64,000 bases of DNA from Novosphingobium jiangmenense (GTDB taxonomy: Bacteria; Pseudomonadota; Alphaproteobacteria; Sphingomonadales; Sphingomonadaceae): positions 1-64,000 of the forward strand of contig NZ_JADQDC010000015.1 of the NCBI RefSeq assembly GCF_015694345.1, written 5' to 3'. Positions 27,119-35,976 of this stretch are shown here, in pieces. The translations under genes and the position numbers were made by a program. Within the stretch, counting starts at the first letter, position 1. Each line of letters begins with the position of its first letter. Below the pieces are notes generated by a model, which saw only the letters and a program-made list of their open reading frames with translations, did not search any database and was not told where the DNA came from.

Positions 27119-28015
27119 ATGACTTTTCCCCCAAGAAACGGTGGCGATCGGCCGAAGCGGTTCAGCCCTCGGCCCGGCACACCTGAAAAGAAGCCTTTCT
27201 CGATGCGCAGCGGCGCGCCCCGCACGTCGCAGCCGGTGGTTCCTGCCAAGCGCGCCCCCAACGCCGACGGGTCCGAGCGCGAGGGCGACCGCATCGCCAA
27301 GCTGCTCGCCCGCGCCGGCATAGCCAGCCGCCGCGAAGTGGAGCGCATGATCGAGGAAGGCCGCGTCAAGATCGGCGACGAGGTGGTCACCACCCCCGCC
27401 ACGCTGCTCACCAGCCTCAAGGGCGTAAGCGTCGATGGCAAGATGGTCGGCCCGATTGCCGCGCCGCGCCTGTTCCGCTTCCACAAGCCTGCAGGCCTGA
27501 TCACGGCAGAGCGCGACCCGACCGGACGCCCGACGATCTACACCGCCCTGCGCAATGCCATGCCCAAGGACGCCCCGCGCGTCATGCCGGTCGGCCGCCT
27601 CGACGTGAATACCGAGGGGCTGTTGCTGATGACCAACGACGGCGAGTTGAAGCGCGCGCTGGAGCTGCCCTCCACCGGCATCCCCCGCACCTACCGCGCC
27701 CGCACGTTCGGGGACATCACGCAGGCGCGGCTCGAGGAACTGATGGAAGGCGTCGAGATCGACGGCGTCCGCTATGGCCCGATCAACGCCAATCTAGAGC
27801 GCAGCGCCAATCGCAACAAGTGGATCGAACTGACCCTGACCGAGGGCAAGAACCGCGAAGTGCGGCGCGTGCTCGAACACCTCGGCCTAGAAGTCTCGCG
27901 CCTGCTGCGCATCAGCTATGGTCCGTTCGAACTGGCCGACCTGCAGCGCGGCTCCGTCGAGGAGATACCGCAAGTCATGGTCGAACGCTTCCGCAAGACG
28001 CTGAAGACGAAATGA
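27119..28015 (+). CDS. rluB: Pseudouridine synthase, RluB/RsuA family
   Basis: A 298-residue protein. After a low-complexity basic leader (about 1-60) comes an S4 RNA-binding domain (DRIAKLLARAGIASRREVERMIEEGRVKI). The RsuA/RluB catalytic domain follows, with the active aspartate in VGRLDVNTEGLLLMTNDGEL and the ending EGKNREVRRVLEHLG. It isomerises uridine in 23S rRNA; assignment to RluB rather than RluE/RluF rests on the S4 domain and length. Its stop overlaps the rsmD start (ATGA), so both rRNA modification genes are coupled. Confidence 0.9.
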   Translation: MTFPPRNGGDRPKRFSPRPGTPEKKPFSMRSGAPRTSQPVVPAKRAPNADGSEREGDRIAKLLARAGIASRREVERMIEEGRVKIGDEVVTTPATLLTSLKGVSVDGKMVGPIAAPRLFRFHKPAGLITAERDPTGRPTIYTALRNAMPKDAPRVMPVGRLDVNTEGLLLMTNDGELKRALELPSTGIPRTYRARTFGDITQARLEELMEGVEIDGVRYGPINANLERSANRNKWIELTLTEGKNREVRRVLEHLGLEVSRLLRISYGPFELADLQRGSVEEIPQVMVERFRKTLKTK

Positions 28016-28557
28016 GGATTATCGCTGGAGAATGGCGCGGACGCCCCCTGCGCGCGCCCGAGGGCGACACCACCCGCCCCACCGCCGACCGTACGCGCGA
28101 GACGCTGTTCTCGATGCTCGCCAGCCGCCTTGGCAGCTTCGAGGACCTGACCGTGGCTGACCTGTTCGCAGGCTCGGGCGCGCTCGGCCTTGAGGCGCTG
28201 TCGCGCGGCGCGGCGTCCGCGATCTTCGTGGAACAGGATGCAGGCGCGATCCGCACGATCCGCGCGAATATCGCCGCCTTGCGCTGTGCCCCGCAGTGCG
28301 ACGTGCGCGCTTCATCCGTACTCAGCCTCGGCCCGGTCAAGCAGCCGCTCGACCTCGTCATGCTCGATCCACCCTATGGCACCGGCGCGGGCGCGGTGGC
28401 GATCGACCGGCTTACCCGGCTTGGCTGGATCGGCGAGGCGACGTGGATCTGCCTCGAGACGGCGGCCAAGGAAGTGCCCGACGTGCGCGTGTGCGAGGTC
28501 GATGCAGAGCGCAAGGTCGGCAAGGCGCTGATCACGCTGATGCGGTTGAAGTCCTAG
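28012..28557 (+). CDS. rsmD: 16S rRNA (guanine966-N2)-methyltransferase
   Basis: A 181-residue methyltransferase with the RsmD start MRIIAGEWRGRPL, PTADRTRETLFSML, the SAM-binding DLFAGSGALGLEALSRGA loop and the catalytic LDPPYG motif (about 122-127). It methylates G966 of 16S rRNA on the small subunit. It overlaps rluB at its start and the convergent transporter gene at its stop (CTAG shared by both strands). Confidence 0.95.
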   Translation: MRIIAGEWRGRPLRAPEGDTTRPTADRTRETLFSMLASRLGSFEDLTVADLFAGSGALGLEALSRGAASAIFVEQDAGAIRTIRANIAALRCAPQCDVRASSVLSLGPVKQPLDLVMLDPPYGTGAGAVAIDRLTRLGWIGEATWICLETAAKEVPDVRVCEVDAERKVGKALITLMRLKS

Positions 28558-29813
28558 GCAGCCCGCTTCGGCGAGAACTGCACGCCTGCCAGAGTCATCG
28601 CGCCAGCCAGCGTCAGGAACAGCCCAACGTATGCCGTGCCCCCAACCCCGGCGAGCCATGCCGCTGCGAACGGGGCCAATGCGCCGCCGATGATCCCGCC
28701 CATGTTGAACGCCACCGAAATGCCCGTGTAGCGCACTTCCACCGGGTAGAGCGTCGGCAGCCAGGCGCCGAGCGGTCCGTAGGCGAGGCCCATCACGAAC
28801 AGCGCGCTCGCCAGCGTGGCAAAGACCACCGGCAGCGAGGACGAGCCAAGCCCGGTCCCGAACAGCATGCCCACGATGATCGTGAGTGCCGCACCCGTGC
28901 CCAGCACGCGCCGTGCGGAGGCCTTGTCCGCCCAGTAACCAGCGATCAGGATGCCGAGCGCCAGGAACGTGTTGGCGCCCAGCTGGACGCTCAGGAACTC
29001 CTGCTTGGCATAGCCCAGCTTGGTCGTGGCGAAGGACAGCGCGAAAGTCGTCGCGAGGTAGAAGATCGCAAAACACGCGACCACGCCCGCGATCCCGGCC
29101 AGCACCGCGCCGAGGTGATTGCGGAACAGCGAGCCCACCGGCACCTTGGGCGGCTCCGCCTTCTCCAGCGCCTCACGAAAGGCGGGCGTCTCGCCAATCT
29201 TGAGCCGCACCCACAGGCCGAGACCGACCAGCAGCGCGCTTGCCAGAAACGGCACGCGCCAGCCCCAAGCGGCGAAGTCGGCATCCGAAAGCCCCTTGCC
29301 GAGGAGCAGGAACAGCCCATTGGCACAGAGGAAGCCCAGCGGCGCGCCCAGCTGCGGTGCACTGCCGAAGCGCGCCTCCCATCCTCTCGGTGCGTTCTCC
29401 ACGGCGAGCAGCGATGCTCCGCCCCACTCTCCGCCAAGGCCGAGGCCCTGTCCGAAGCGCAGCAGGCACAGCAGTGCCGGCGCGACCCAGCCGACCATCG
29501 CGTAAGTGGGCAGGAAGGCGATCAGGAAGGTCGATCCGCCCATCAGCATGAGCGAGGCGACGAGCGTGGACTTGCGGCCGATGCGGTCTCCGAAGTGGCC
29601 GAACGCGATGGCGCCCACCGGTCGCGCGAAGAAGGCGAGGCCGAAGGTCATGAACGACAGTAGCGTCTGCGCGGCTTCGGATTCGGTCGGGAAGAAAAGC
29701 GGGCCGATCACCAGCGCCGCGGCCGTGGCGTAGATGTAGAAGTCGTAGAACTCCACCGCCGTGCCGACGAGGCTGGCGGTGAGCACGCGGCCATGCTGGC
29801 GAATCGGATCCAT
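28554..29813 (-). CDS. MFS transporter of the metabolite:H+ symporter (MHS) type
   Basis: A 419-residue transporter with 12 predicted helices. The start (TASLVGTAVEFYDFYIYATAAALV), GHFGDRIGRKSTLVASLMLMG, and RFGQGLGLGGEWGGA are signatures of the MHS subfamily, which includes the ProP and shikimate or alpha-ketoglutarate permeases. The substrate is probably a small organic acid or osmolyte; nothing nearby narrows it. The ATG at 29813 opens the conserved first helix. Confidence 0.88.
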   Translation of the reverse strand: MDPIRQHGRVLTASLVGTAVEFYDFYIYATAAALVIGPLFFPTESEAAQTLLSFMTFGLAFFARPVGAIAFGHFGDRIGRKSTLVASLMLMGGSTFLIAFLPTYAMVGWVAPALLCLLRFGQGLGLGGEWGGASLLAVENAPRGWEARFGSAPQLGAPLGFLCANGLFLLLGKGLSDADFAAWGWRVPFLASALLVGLGLWVRLKIGETPAFREALEKAEPPKVPVGSLFRNHLGAVLAGIAGVVACFAIFYLATTFALSFATTKLGYAKQEFLSVQLGANTFLALGILIAGYWADKASARRVLGTGAALTIIVGMLFGTGLGSSSLPVVFATLASALFVMGLAYGPLGAWLPTLYPVEVRYTGISVAFNMGGIIGGALAPFAAAWLAGVGGTAYVGLFLTLAGAMTLAGVQFSPKRAA

Positions 29814-29887
29814 CGGCGCGCTCTCCCCCTGTTGTCGCAGACATGCTCTTTGGCCCGCCGTCCGCGCCGGTCAACTGCTGCCAACGC

Positions 29888-29919
29888 GAAAAGGGCGCCA
29901 GTTGCCCGGCGCCCTTCTC
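29888..29919 (-). terminator. Terminator of the 29942-30574 gene
   Basis: GAAAAGGGCGCC and GGCGCCCTTCTC pair over 12 positions with one mismatch, with an 8-base loop. On the minus strand CCCTTTTCGCG follows. It lies 23 bases after the stop of the upstream minus-strand gene. Confidence 0.75.
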
Positions 29920-29941
29920 GACCAACATATGTCTGACTGAT

Positions 29942-30574
29942 TCAGACGCCGCCACGATTGCGGCAGCTGTCGGTCACCGTCTTGCTGCACACCGGGTACT
30001 TCTTGTTCATCGCCGATGCGGGCGGCTGCGTCATGTTGCCGGTTGTGCTGCTATCCATGCTGCTCATCCCGCGCGAGGGAGGCGTTGCCGGTTCGGCAGG
30101 GGTAGCAGGCGTCGCGGGCTCGCCCATGCCGGGATTGGGCTGGGCCGGAGTAGCGCCCGAGGACGGCACTGCGCGGCCCGAAATCTGCGCCACGATCGAC
30201 GGCCAGACCTGCGTGCGCTGTTCCGGCGTCATGGCATAGATCTGCGCCTTCTGTTCGTCGGTCAGCGCCCACCAGCCCTTCTGCTGGTCGGTATCGAGCG
30301 TCCAGAAATATTCCTGGTAGGTCGGTGGCCACGCGCTGTACTTGGCCTTCTGCTCTGCGGCCCATGCATCGATCACCAGTTGCTGGTCCGGGGTGGGAGA
30401 GAACGTGCCCGTGGCCGTCGTCGGAGCAGTGGTGTCCTGCCCCGTTGGCGAAGTGCTGTCCGGCGTTGACGTGGTGCTCGATGGCGCGGGCGGTGTGGTC
30501 GACTGGGCCGAGACGATGGCCGGGGCCGACGCGACAGCAAGCGCAAGCGCGCTCGCGGCAAAAAGGTTTCGCAT
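29942..30574 (-). CDS. Exported low-complexity protein of unknown function
   Basis: A 210-residue protein with a signal peptide (MRNLFAASALALAVASAPAIVSAQ). A Ser/Thr/Pro linker follows, then a compact core with many aromatics (LVIDAWAAEQKAKYSAWPP, YQEYFWTLDTDQQKGWWALTD). A Pro/Ala-rich tail ends in two cysteines (YPVCSKTVTDSCRNRGG). The core, rich in Trp and Gln, resembles conserved hypothetical proteins of sphingomonads. Function is unknown. Confidence 0.7.
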   Translation of the reverse strand: MRNLFAASALALAVASAPAIVSAQSTTPPAPSSTTSTPDSTSPTGQDTTAPTTATGTFSPTPDQQLVIDAWAAEQKAKYSAWPPTYQEYFWTLDTDQQKGWWALTDEQKAQIYAMTPEQRTQVWPSIVAQISGRAVPSSGATPAQPNPGMGEPATPATPAEPATPPSRGMSSMDSSTTGNMTQPPASAMNKKYPVCSKTVTDSCRNRGGV

Positions 30575-30743
30575 CTGGATTCTCCTGAATTCTTCTTTTG
30601 CACCCGAAGTCTCAGGCCAAGCGTTGCTTCACGCTGCGGTTCCCGGACCTGAGACGGGGCGGGCGCCAGACAGGATCGCCGGAGAAGCGCGGCGTTAACC
30701 GCAGCGGCGCTATCGATATCGCGGGTATTGATTCGGGGGATTT

Positions 30744-30983
30744 GTGACTGACCTGCTTCGCAACGTGCTTATGGGCCTGGGTTGTCTGGGCCTGCTCTGG
30801 CTGGGTTCCTGCGCGATGATCGGCGCAGGCACGGCTGTCGTGGTGTCGAAATCCTCGGAGAAGGTCGGCAAATGGTACGAGAAGGAAGAGCTCAAGCAGC
30901 ATAACGAGCGGGATAACAAGGCCGCCGCCTACCATGAGCATTCCGATTACAACGCGGACTATTACGAGAACTACGAGGACTGA
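30744..30983 (+). CDS. Small membrane protein or lipoprotein of unknown function
   Basis: A 79-residue protein starting with GTG after GGGGGA. A hydrophobic N-terminus (LRNVLMGLGCLGLLWLGSC) holds a possible lipobox (WLGSC). A short helix follows, and the tail is unusually rich in Tyr, Asn, Asp and Glu (SDYNADYYENYED). I do not recognise a family. It ends 34 bases before the uvrD start and just ahead of a LexA-type box. Confidence 0.6.
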   Translation: MTDLLRNVLMGLGCLGLLWLGSCAMIGAGTAVVVSKSSEKVGKWYEKEELKQHNERDNKAAAYHEHSDYNADYYENYED

Positions 30984-31017
30984 AGCCGGTCCTCTCGCAC
31001 CCTTGTGACATCGGGGA

Positions 31018-33324
31018 ATGTTCTCTAACCGTTCCCCGGTGTCCCAGATTGCGAATCAAGATCAGAGCTGGCTCGACAGCCTCAATCCGCCCCAGCGCGA
31101 GGCGGTGACGACGACCGAAGGGCCGGTGCTGATGCTGGCGGGCGCAGGCACCGGAAAGACCGCCGCGCTCACGGCACGCCTCGCCAATCTGCTGCGCCAG
31201 CGGCTCGCCTGGCCGAGCGAGATCCTGTGCGTGACCTTCACCAACAAGGCCGCGCGCGAAATGCGCGAGCGGGTCGGCAACCTGATCGGCCCGGCGGTGG
31301 AAGGCATGCCGTGGCTCGGTACGTTCCATTCCATCGCCGCCAAGATGCTGCGCCGCCATGCCGAACTCGTCGGCCTGCAAAGCAACTTCACGATCATCGA
31401 CACCGACGACCAGTTGCGCCTGCTCAAGCAGCTGATCGTGGCCGAGGGCGTGGACGACAAGCGCTGGCCAGCCAAGCAGCTCGCCGGCCTGATCGACAAG
31501 TGGAAGAACCGCGGCCTGAACCCCGGCGATCTCGATGCGCTGGAGAACGAGGCCTATGCCAACGGCAAGGGCCAGCGCTTCTACGCGCTCTACCAGAACC
31601 GCCTGCGCGAGTTGAACGCCTGCGATTTCGGCGACCTCTTGATGCACATGCTCAACATCTTCCGGCGTGAGCGCGAGGTGCTGGAATCCTGGCAGCAGCG
31701 CTTCAAGTACGTGATGGTGGACGAGTATCAGGACACCAACGCGGTGCAGTACCTGTGGCTGCGCCTGCTGGCCCAGAACCGCAAGAACATCTGCGTGGTG
31801 GGGGACGACGACCAGTCGATCTATTCCTGGCGCGGCGCGGAAGTCGCCAATATCCTGCGGTTCGAGAAGGATTTTCCGGGCGCCAAGGTGATCCGCCTCG
31901 AACAGAACTACCGCTCCACCCCGCACATCCTCGGCGCGGCCTCGGGCCTGATCGCGGAGAACTCCGAACGCCTCGGCAAGACGCTGTGGACCGAGGTCGA
32001 CGGCGGCGACAAGGTTCGCGTGATCGGCGTGTGGGACGCGCCTGAAGAAGCGCGGCGGATCGGCGAGGAGATCGAGCGACTGGAGCGCGAAGGCGCACCG
32101 CTCGATCGCATCGCCATCCTCGTCCGCGCCCAGTTCCAGACGCGCACGATCGAAGACCGCTTCATCCAGATCGGCATGGGCTACCGCATCGTCGGCGGCT
32201 TCCGCTTCTACGAGCGCGCCGAAATCCGCGATGCGCTGGCCTATCTGCGCCAGATCGCCAGCCCGCAGGACGATCTCGCCTTCGAGCGGATCTACAACAC
32301 GCCCAAGCGCGGCCTTGGCGACAAGACCTTGGAGAAGCTGCACCGCCATGCGCGGGCGCGGAGCATTCCGCTCTCGCTGGCGGCGGTCGAAATCCTCGAT
32401 ACCGACGAACTGCCAGCCCGCGCCCGCAACACGCTCGCCGCCCTTATGCGGGATTTCGCCCGGTGGCGCGATGCGGCGAAGCAGCTGGTTCCGGCAGAAC
32501 TTGCCCGCACGATCCTCGACGAAAGCGGCTACACCGCCGCGCTGCAGGCTGAAAAGACCGCCGAAGCCGCCGGACGGCTCGAAAACCTCACCGAACTCGC
32601 TCGCGCGATGGAGGAATACGAGACGCTGGGGGACTTCCTCGAACACGTCAGCCTCGTCATGGACAACGAGAACGCCGCCGACGAGGACAAGGTCACGATC
32701 ATGACCATCCACGCCGCCAAGGGGCTGGAATTCGACAACGTGTTCCTGCCCGGTTGGGAAGAAGGCGTGTTCCCCTCGCAGCGCTCGCTGGACGAAGGTG
32801 GCCTCGCCTCGCTTGAGGAGGAGCGCCGCCTCGCCTACGTCGCGATCACCCGCGCCCGCAGGCGCTGCACGATCCTCCACGCCGCCAATCGCCAGATCTA
32901 TGGCCAGTGGACCAGTTCGATCCCCTCGCGCTTCATCGGTGAACTGCCCGCCGATCACATCGAGGAGGAAACCACGCTGTCAGGCGGCGCATCGATGTGG
33001 CGCGCCAACTGGAGCGAGCGCGACGATCCCTTCGCCCACGTCGCCCAAGCCAACGCTGGCCGAGCGGCCTCGCGCGGCCCCGGTTGGCAACGCGCCGCCG
33101 CGCAAACCTTCAACCCCGCCCCCCGCCGCATCGCCGAACCCACCCGCAGCGCCGCCAGCTTCGCCGCCAAGCCACGCAGCGACATCGGCGTGGGCGCGCG
33201 CGTGTTCCACGAGAAGTTCGGCTATGGCACCGTGGCCGAGCAGGAAGGCAACAAGCTGGAGATCGATTTCGAGGGCGGTGGCCGCAAGCGCGTGATTGAC
33301 AGCTTTGTGAAGGTGGCCAGCTAA
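31018..33324 (+). CDS. uvrD: UvrD/PcrA-type ATP-dependent DNA helicase
   Basis: A 768-residue superfamily 1 helicase. Motif I is LAGAGTGKT (40-48), motif Ia VTFTNKAAREM (72-82), motif II VDEYQDT (234-240), motif III GDDDQSIYSWRGA, motif IV RLEQNYRS, motif V TIHAAKGLEFDNVFLPGWEEG, and motif VI EERRLAYVAITRAR. The last 45 residues form the Tudor-like tail (VFHEKFGYGTVAEQEGNKLEIDF) that binds RNA polymerase in PcrA and UvrD. It unwinds DNA in excision and mismatch repair. The ATG at 31018 is one base from a LexA box; GTG at 31039 is an alternative start. Confidence 0.95.
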   Translation: MFSNRSPVSQIANQDQSWLDSLNPPQREAVTTTEGPVLMLAGAGTGKTAALTARLANLLRQRLAWPSEILCVTFTNKAAREMRERVGNLIGPAVEGMPWLGTFHSIAAKMLRRHAELVGLQSNFTIIDTDDQLRLLKQLIVAEGVDDKRWPAKQLAGLIDKWKNRGLNPGDLDALENEAYANGKGQRFYALYQNRLRELNACDFGDLLMHMLNIFRREREVLESWQQRFKYVMVDEYQDTNAVQYLWLRLLAQNRKNICVVGDDDQSIYSWRGAEVANILRFEKDFPGAKVIRLEQNYRSTPHILGAASGLIAENSERLGKTLWTEVDGGDKVRVIGVWDAPEEARRIGEEIERLEREGAPLDRIAILVRAQFQTRTIEDRFIQIGMGYRIVGGFRFYERAEIRDALAYLRQIASPQDDLAFERIYNTPKRGLGDKTLEKLHRHARARSIPLSLAAVEILDTDELPARARNTLAALMRDFARWRDAAKQLVPAELARTILDESGYTAALQAEKTAEAAGRLENLTELARAMEEYETLGDFLEHVSLVMDNENAADEDKVTIMTIHAAKGLEFDNVFLPGWEEGVFPSQRSLDEGGLASLEEERRLAYVAITRARRRCTILHAANRQIYGQWTSSIPSRFIGELPADHIEEETTLSGGASMWRANWSERDDPFAHVAQANAGRAASRGPGWQRAAAQTFNPAPRRIAEPTRSAASFAAKPRSDIGVGARVFHEKFGYGTVAEQEGNKLEIDFEGGGRKRVIDSFVKVAS
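31020..31034 (+). promoter_or_regulatory. LexA-type SOS box over the uvrD start
   Basis: GTTCTCTAACCGTTC matches the alphaproteobacterial LexA operator GTTC-N7-GTTC exactly. It overlaps the third base of the ATG at 31018. A possible -35 (TTGTGA, 31003-31008) lies 17 bases before a weak -10 inside the box. The site suggests SOS control of uvrD. Confidence 0.55.
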
Positions 33325-33346
33325 ACTCTCACATGGAGGGCATCAG

Positions 33347-33712
33347 ATGGGGCGTCGGAGTAATCGAAATGATGGCCTGACCATCATTCAGGGGCCGAGA
33401 TTCCCTCTGTCGCACCCGGATGATGCCGAGGCACCACGAGACACAAGCGACCTTCAAGAAATCATGCACGAGCAGGATGAGTTGCGTGCAAAAGGCTTCA
33501 ACACCTCAGCCAGTCGTAGCAAAAAGCAGCGGAAGAAGGACGCAAAGCTTCAGACAGCTCAACCGAAGGCCAAATTTAGCTTGAAGGATAAAGTCAACCA
33601 CCCAACATTTGGTTTGGGTCTGGTCGTTGGCCTTCAGGCAACAAATATCGAAGTCCATTTTTTGGACTTCGGACCGAAGACCATCCGAGCAGATTTTCTA
33701 GACCTTGCGTGA
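33347..33712 (+). CDS. Small protein with a stand-alone UvrD-tail (Tudor-like) domain
   Basis: A 121-residue protein. The first 75 residues are polar and contain a basic stretch (SRSKKQRKKDAKLQTAQPKAK). The last 46 residues (KDKVNHPTFGLGLVVGLQATNIEVHFLDF) follow the same H-x-x-F-G-x-G-x-V pattern as the C-terminal domain of the UvrD encoded just upstream. GGAGGG sits 6-7 bases before the ATG, and the gap to uvrD is 22 bases, so cotranscription is likely. Base composition is clearly less GC-rich than the neighbours, which hints at a different origin. Function unknown; binding to RNA polymerase or nucleic acid is a guess from the domain. Confidence 0.75.
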   Translation: MGRRSNRNDGLTIIQGPRFPLSHPDDAEAPRDTSDLQEIMHEQDELRAKGFNTSASRSKKQRKKDAKLQTAQPKAKFSLKDKVNHPTFGLGLVVGLQATNIEVHFLDFGPKTIRADFLDLA

Positions 33713-33724
33713 TCATACCAGCGC

Positions 33725-35098
33725 CTAAAGCGCCGAAACCGCCAGAAATTCCGGAATCGGCCCGTTCCACTCGCCCGGCTTCGACGGCGGTTCGGAGTGG
33801 TCGCGGTAGCTGTGCTGTTCGCGGCGCGGGGCGCGTTCCGGGCGGGCTTCTGCACGCGGTTCGCGTTCGGTGCGGGGCTTGCGTTCCTCGCGCGCGGGAC
33901 GCTCACGGCGGCTTTCGCGCTTCGGCTCTTCCTCGCTCCGCTCCGGCTTGGCCTCGCGGGGCTTGCGTTCTACCTTCTCGGCGATCTCGAGCTTGAACTC
34001 GGGGATCTTGGTGCCCTGCAGCTTCTCGACGTTGTCGATCGCCTCGGCATCTTCGGATGCCACCAGCGTGAAGGCGCGGCCCGTTGCTCCACCTCTGCCG
34101 GTGCGGCCGATGCGGTGGACGTAGTCGTCCGGGTGCCAGGGCGTGTCGAAGTTGAAGACGTGGCTCACGCCCTTCACATCGAGCCCGCGCGCGGCGACGT
34201 CCGAGGCGCAGAGGATCGAGATGTCGCCGTCCTTGAACTTCTGCAGTTCGGCGTTGCGCGCGCTCTGGTCCATGTCGCCGTGGATTTCACCGGCGGCAAA
34301 GCCGTGGCGCTGCAGCGACTTGGCGAGTTCGCGCACGGTCGTCTTGCGGTTGGCGAAGACGATGGCGGTGGTGACGTTGTCGGTGCGCAGCAGCTGGCGC
34401 AGCACTTCGCGCTTCTGGCGCGAGGTGCAGCGGACCTTAAACTGGGCGATGTTGGTGTTCGTGGCGGCAGGGCGCGCCACTTCGATCGACTTGGGGTTCG
34501 ACAGGAACTTGTCGGCCAGCTTCTTGATCGGCGGCGGCATCGTTGCCGAGAACAGCAGCGTCTGGCGCGTCGTCGGCAGGCGCGAGCAGATCGTCTCGAT
34601 ATCCGGGATGAAGCCCATGTCGAGCATGCGGTCAGCCTCGTCGATCACCAGCATCTCGCAGCCGGTGAGCAGGATCTTGCCGCGCTCGAACAGGTCCATC
34701 AACCGGCCGGGCGTGGCGATCAGCACGTCGACGCCTTCGGACAGCGCCTTGACCTGATCGCCCATCTGCACGCCACCGATCAGCAGCGCCATCTTCAAGT
34801 CGTGGTTCTTGCCGTACTTCTCGAAGTTCTCGGCCACCTGCGCGGCGAGTTCGCGCGTCGGTTCGAGAATCAGCGAGCGCGGCATCAGCGCGCGACGGCG
34901 GCCATGGGCGAGAATATCGATCATCGGCAGCACGAACCCGGCGGTCTTGCCGGTGCCGGTCTGGGCGATGCCGATGATGTCCTTCATCATCAGGACGGCG
35001 GGAATTGCCTGCGCCTGGATCGGAGTGGGCTCATCATAGCCGGCATCGAGCACCGACTGGAGCAATTCATCCGAGAGGCCGAGATCGGCAAACTTCAT
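33725..35098 (-). CDS. rhlE: DEAD-box RNA helicase, RhlE-like
   Basis: A 457-residue helicase: Q-motif region (FADLGLSDELL to PTPIQAQAIP), motif I AQTGTGKT (about 45-52), PTRELAAQ, TPGRLMDL, the DEAD box VIDEADRMLDMGF, SAT, and the C-terminal DVAARGLDVKGVSHVFNFDTP and HRIGRTGR. A highly charged tail of about 100 residues, rich in Arg, Glu and Pro, follows and probably binds RNA. Such enzymes remodel rRNA and mRNA, often in cold or stress. The start at 35098 begins at the conserved MKFADLGLS. Confidence 0.95.
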   Translation of the reverse strand: MKFADLGLSDELLQSVLDAGYDEPTPIQAQAIPAVLMMKDIIGIAQTGTGKTAGFVLPMIDILAHGRRRALMPRSLILEPTRELAAQVAENFEKYGKNHDLKMALLIGGVQMGDQVKALSEGVDVLIATPGRLMDLFERGKILLTGCEMLVIDEADRMLDMGFIPDIETICSRLPTTRQTLLFSATMPPPIKKLADKFLSNPKSIEVARPAATNTNIAQFKVRCTSRQKREVLRQLLRTDNVTTAIVFANRKTTVRELAKSLQRHGFAAGEIHGDMDQSARNAELQKFKDGDISILCASDVAARGLDVKGVSHVFNFDTPWHPDDYVHRIGRTGRGGATGRAFTLVASEDAEAIDNVEKLQGTKIPEFKLEIAEKVERKPREAKPERSEEEPKRESRRERPAREERKPRTEREPRAEARPERAPRREQHSYRDHSEPPSKPGEWNGPIPEFLAVSAL

Positions 35099-35242
35099 GC
35101 AGGCATTTTTCCGAGAACTAGAGGCGGCGCAATCACTATCGCGCCCGCTGGACAGCTTGCATTGCAAGACGCCGCCAGCACTGTCAGCGCGCTATGACGA
35201 TATGGCCCGAAAAGTCAAGAAATCCGCGCGCGAGAGGCGGGT

Positions 35243-35815
35243 TCAGTCATCATCGGGAACAAGTTCGCGCATCCTGGTGATCGCGCAGTTCGCCCCGGCC
35301 CGCGAATGGATGGTGTCGCGCCCTGCGCAAAGCTGCCCGTCCTCGTTCCGCTCGACGTAGAAGCCGGAATAGAAATCGCGCGCACGGCAGGACTTGTCGA
35401 GGCTCGCGCCGATCAGCTTGCGGCTGCGCGTGATCAGCAGCAGGCGGTCCTGCGATTCGATCTGCACACCCGCAATGTTGGTGATGGGCAGGCACTTGTC
35501 GGTCTTGCGCTCGTAGAAGCGCGGAGGCTGCGGTGCGGCCGGCATCGGGGCATACATCTGGCTGGGCAGGCGCGGCGCGATGCGGATGATCATGCGCTGT
35601 TCGATCCGCATCTGGTCCCACCCCTGATCGGCAAGGCCATCGAGGATGAAGGACGCGTATGGCCCCTGGCCAAAATCTTCATCGAACAGGGGCGAGCCTG
35701 CCGGAATCGTGGCCGCCGCCCATTGCGCATCGCCTTCCGGCCCGGCGACAGGCGCAGCAACCGGAATGGTCAGCAGCATGCCCATCGATGCCAGCAGATT
35801 GAAGAAACTAGGCAT
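35243..35815 (-). CDS. Exported protein of unknown function
   Basis: A 190-residue protein with a signal-like N-terminus (MPSFFNLLASMGMLLTIPVAAPVAG). Recognisable segments are MRIEQRMIIRIAPRLP, FYERKTDKCLPI, IAGVQIESQDRLLLITRSRKLIGASLDKSC and FYSGFYVERNEDGQLCAGRDTIHSRAGANC. Four cysteines suggest two disulfides outside the cytoplasm. I cannot name a family. It follows 144 bases after the divergent end of rhlE's leader, on the same strand as rhlE. Confidence 0.7.
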   Translation of the reverse strand: MPSFFNLLASMGMLLTIPVAAPVAGPEGDAQWAAATIPAGSPLFDEDFGQGPYASFILDGLADQGWDQMRIEQRMIIRIAPRLPSQMYAPMPAAPQPPRFYERKTDKCLPITNIAGVQIESQDRLLLITRSRKLIGASLDKSCRARDFYSGFYVERNEDGQLCAGRDTIHSRAGANCAITRMRELVPDDD

Positions 35816-35976
35816 TTTTGCGCAAGAACTCTCTTCTGCCCCTCAGGCGAACCGGCGCCCCTGATCCCGCGCCCTGTCGCGTCCCCTACCCCTAGTCTCC
35901 GGGGTTGAACCATTGCTTAACCTGCCAGCAATCAAAAATGAATTGCCCTCTCGGCAGGGTCGCAATAGCCGATGCG

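Noticed and set aside
28296..29663. A 455-codon plus-strand frame past rsmD
   Set aside because: Runs antisense through the MHS transporter gene, which has clear family motifs and membrane helices.
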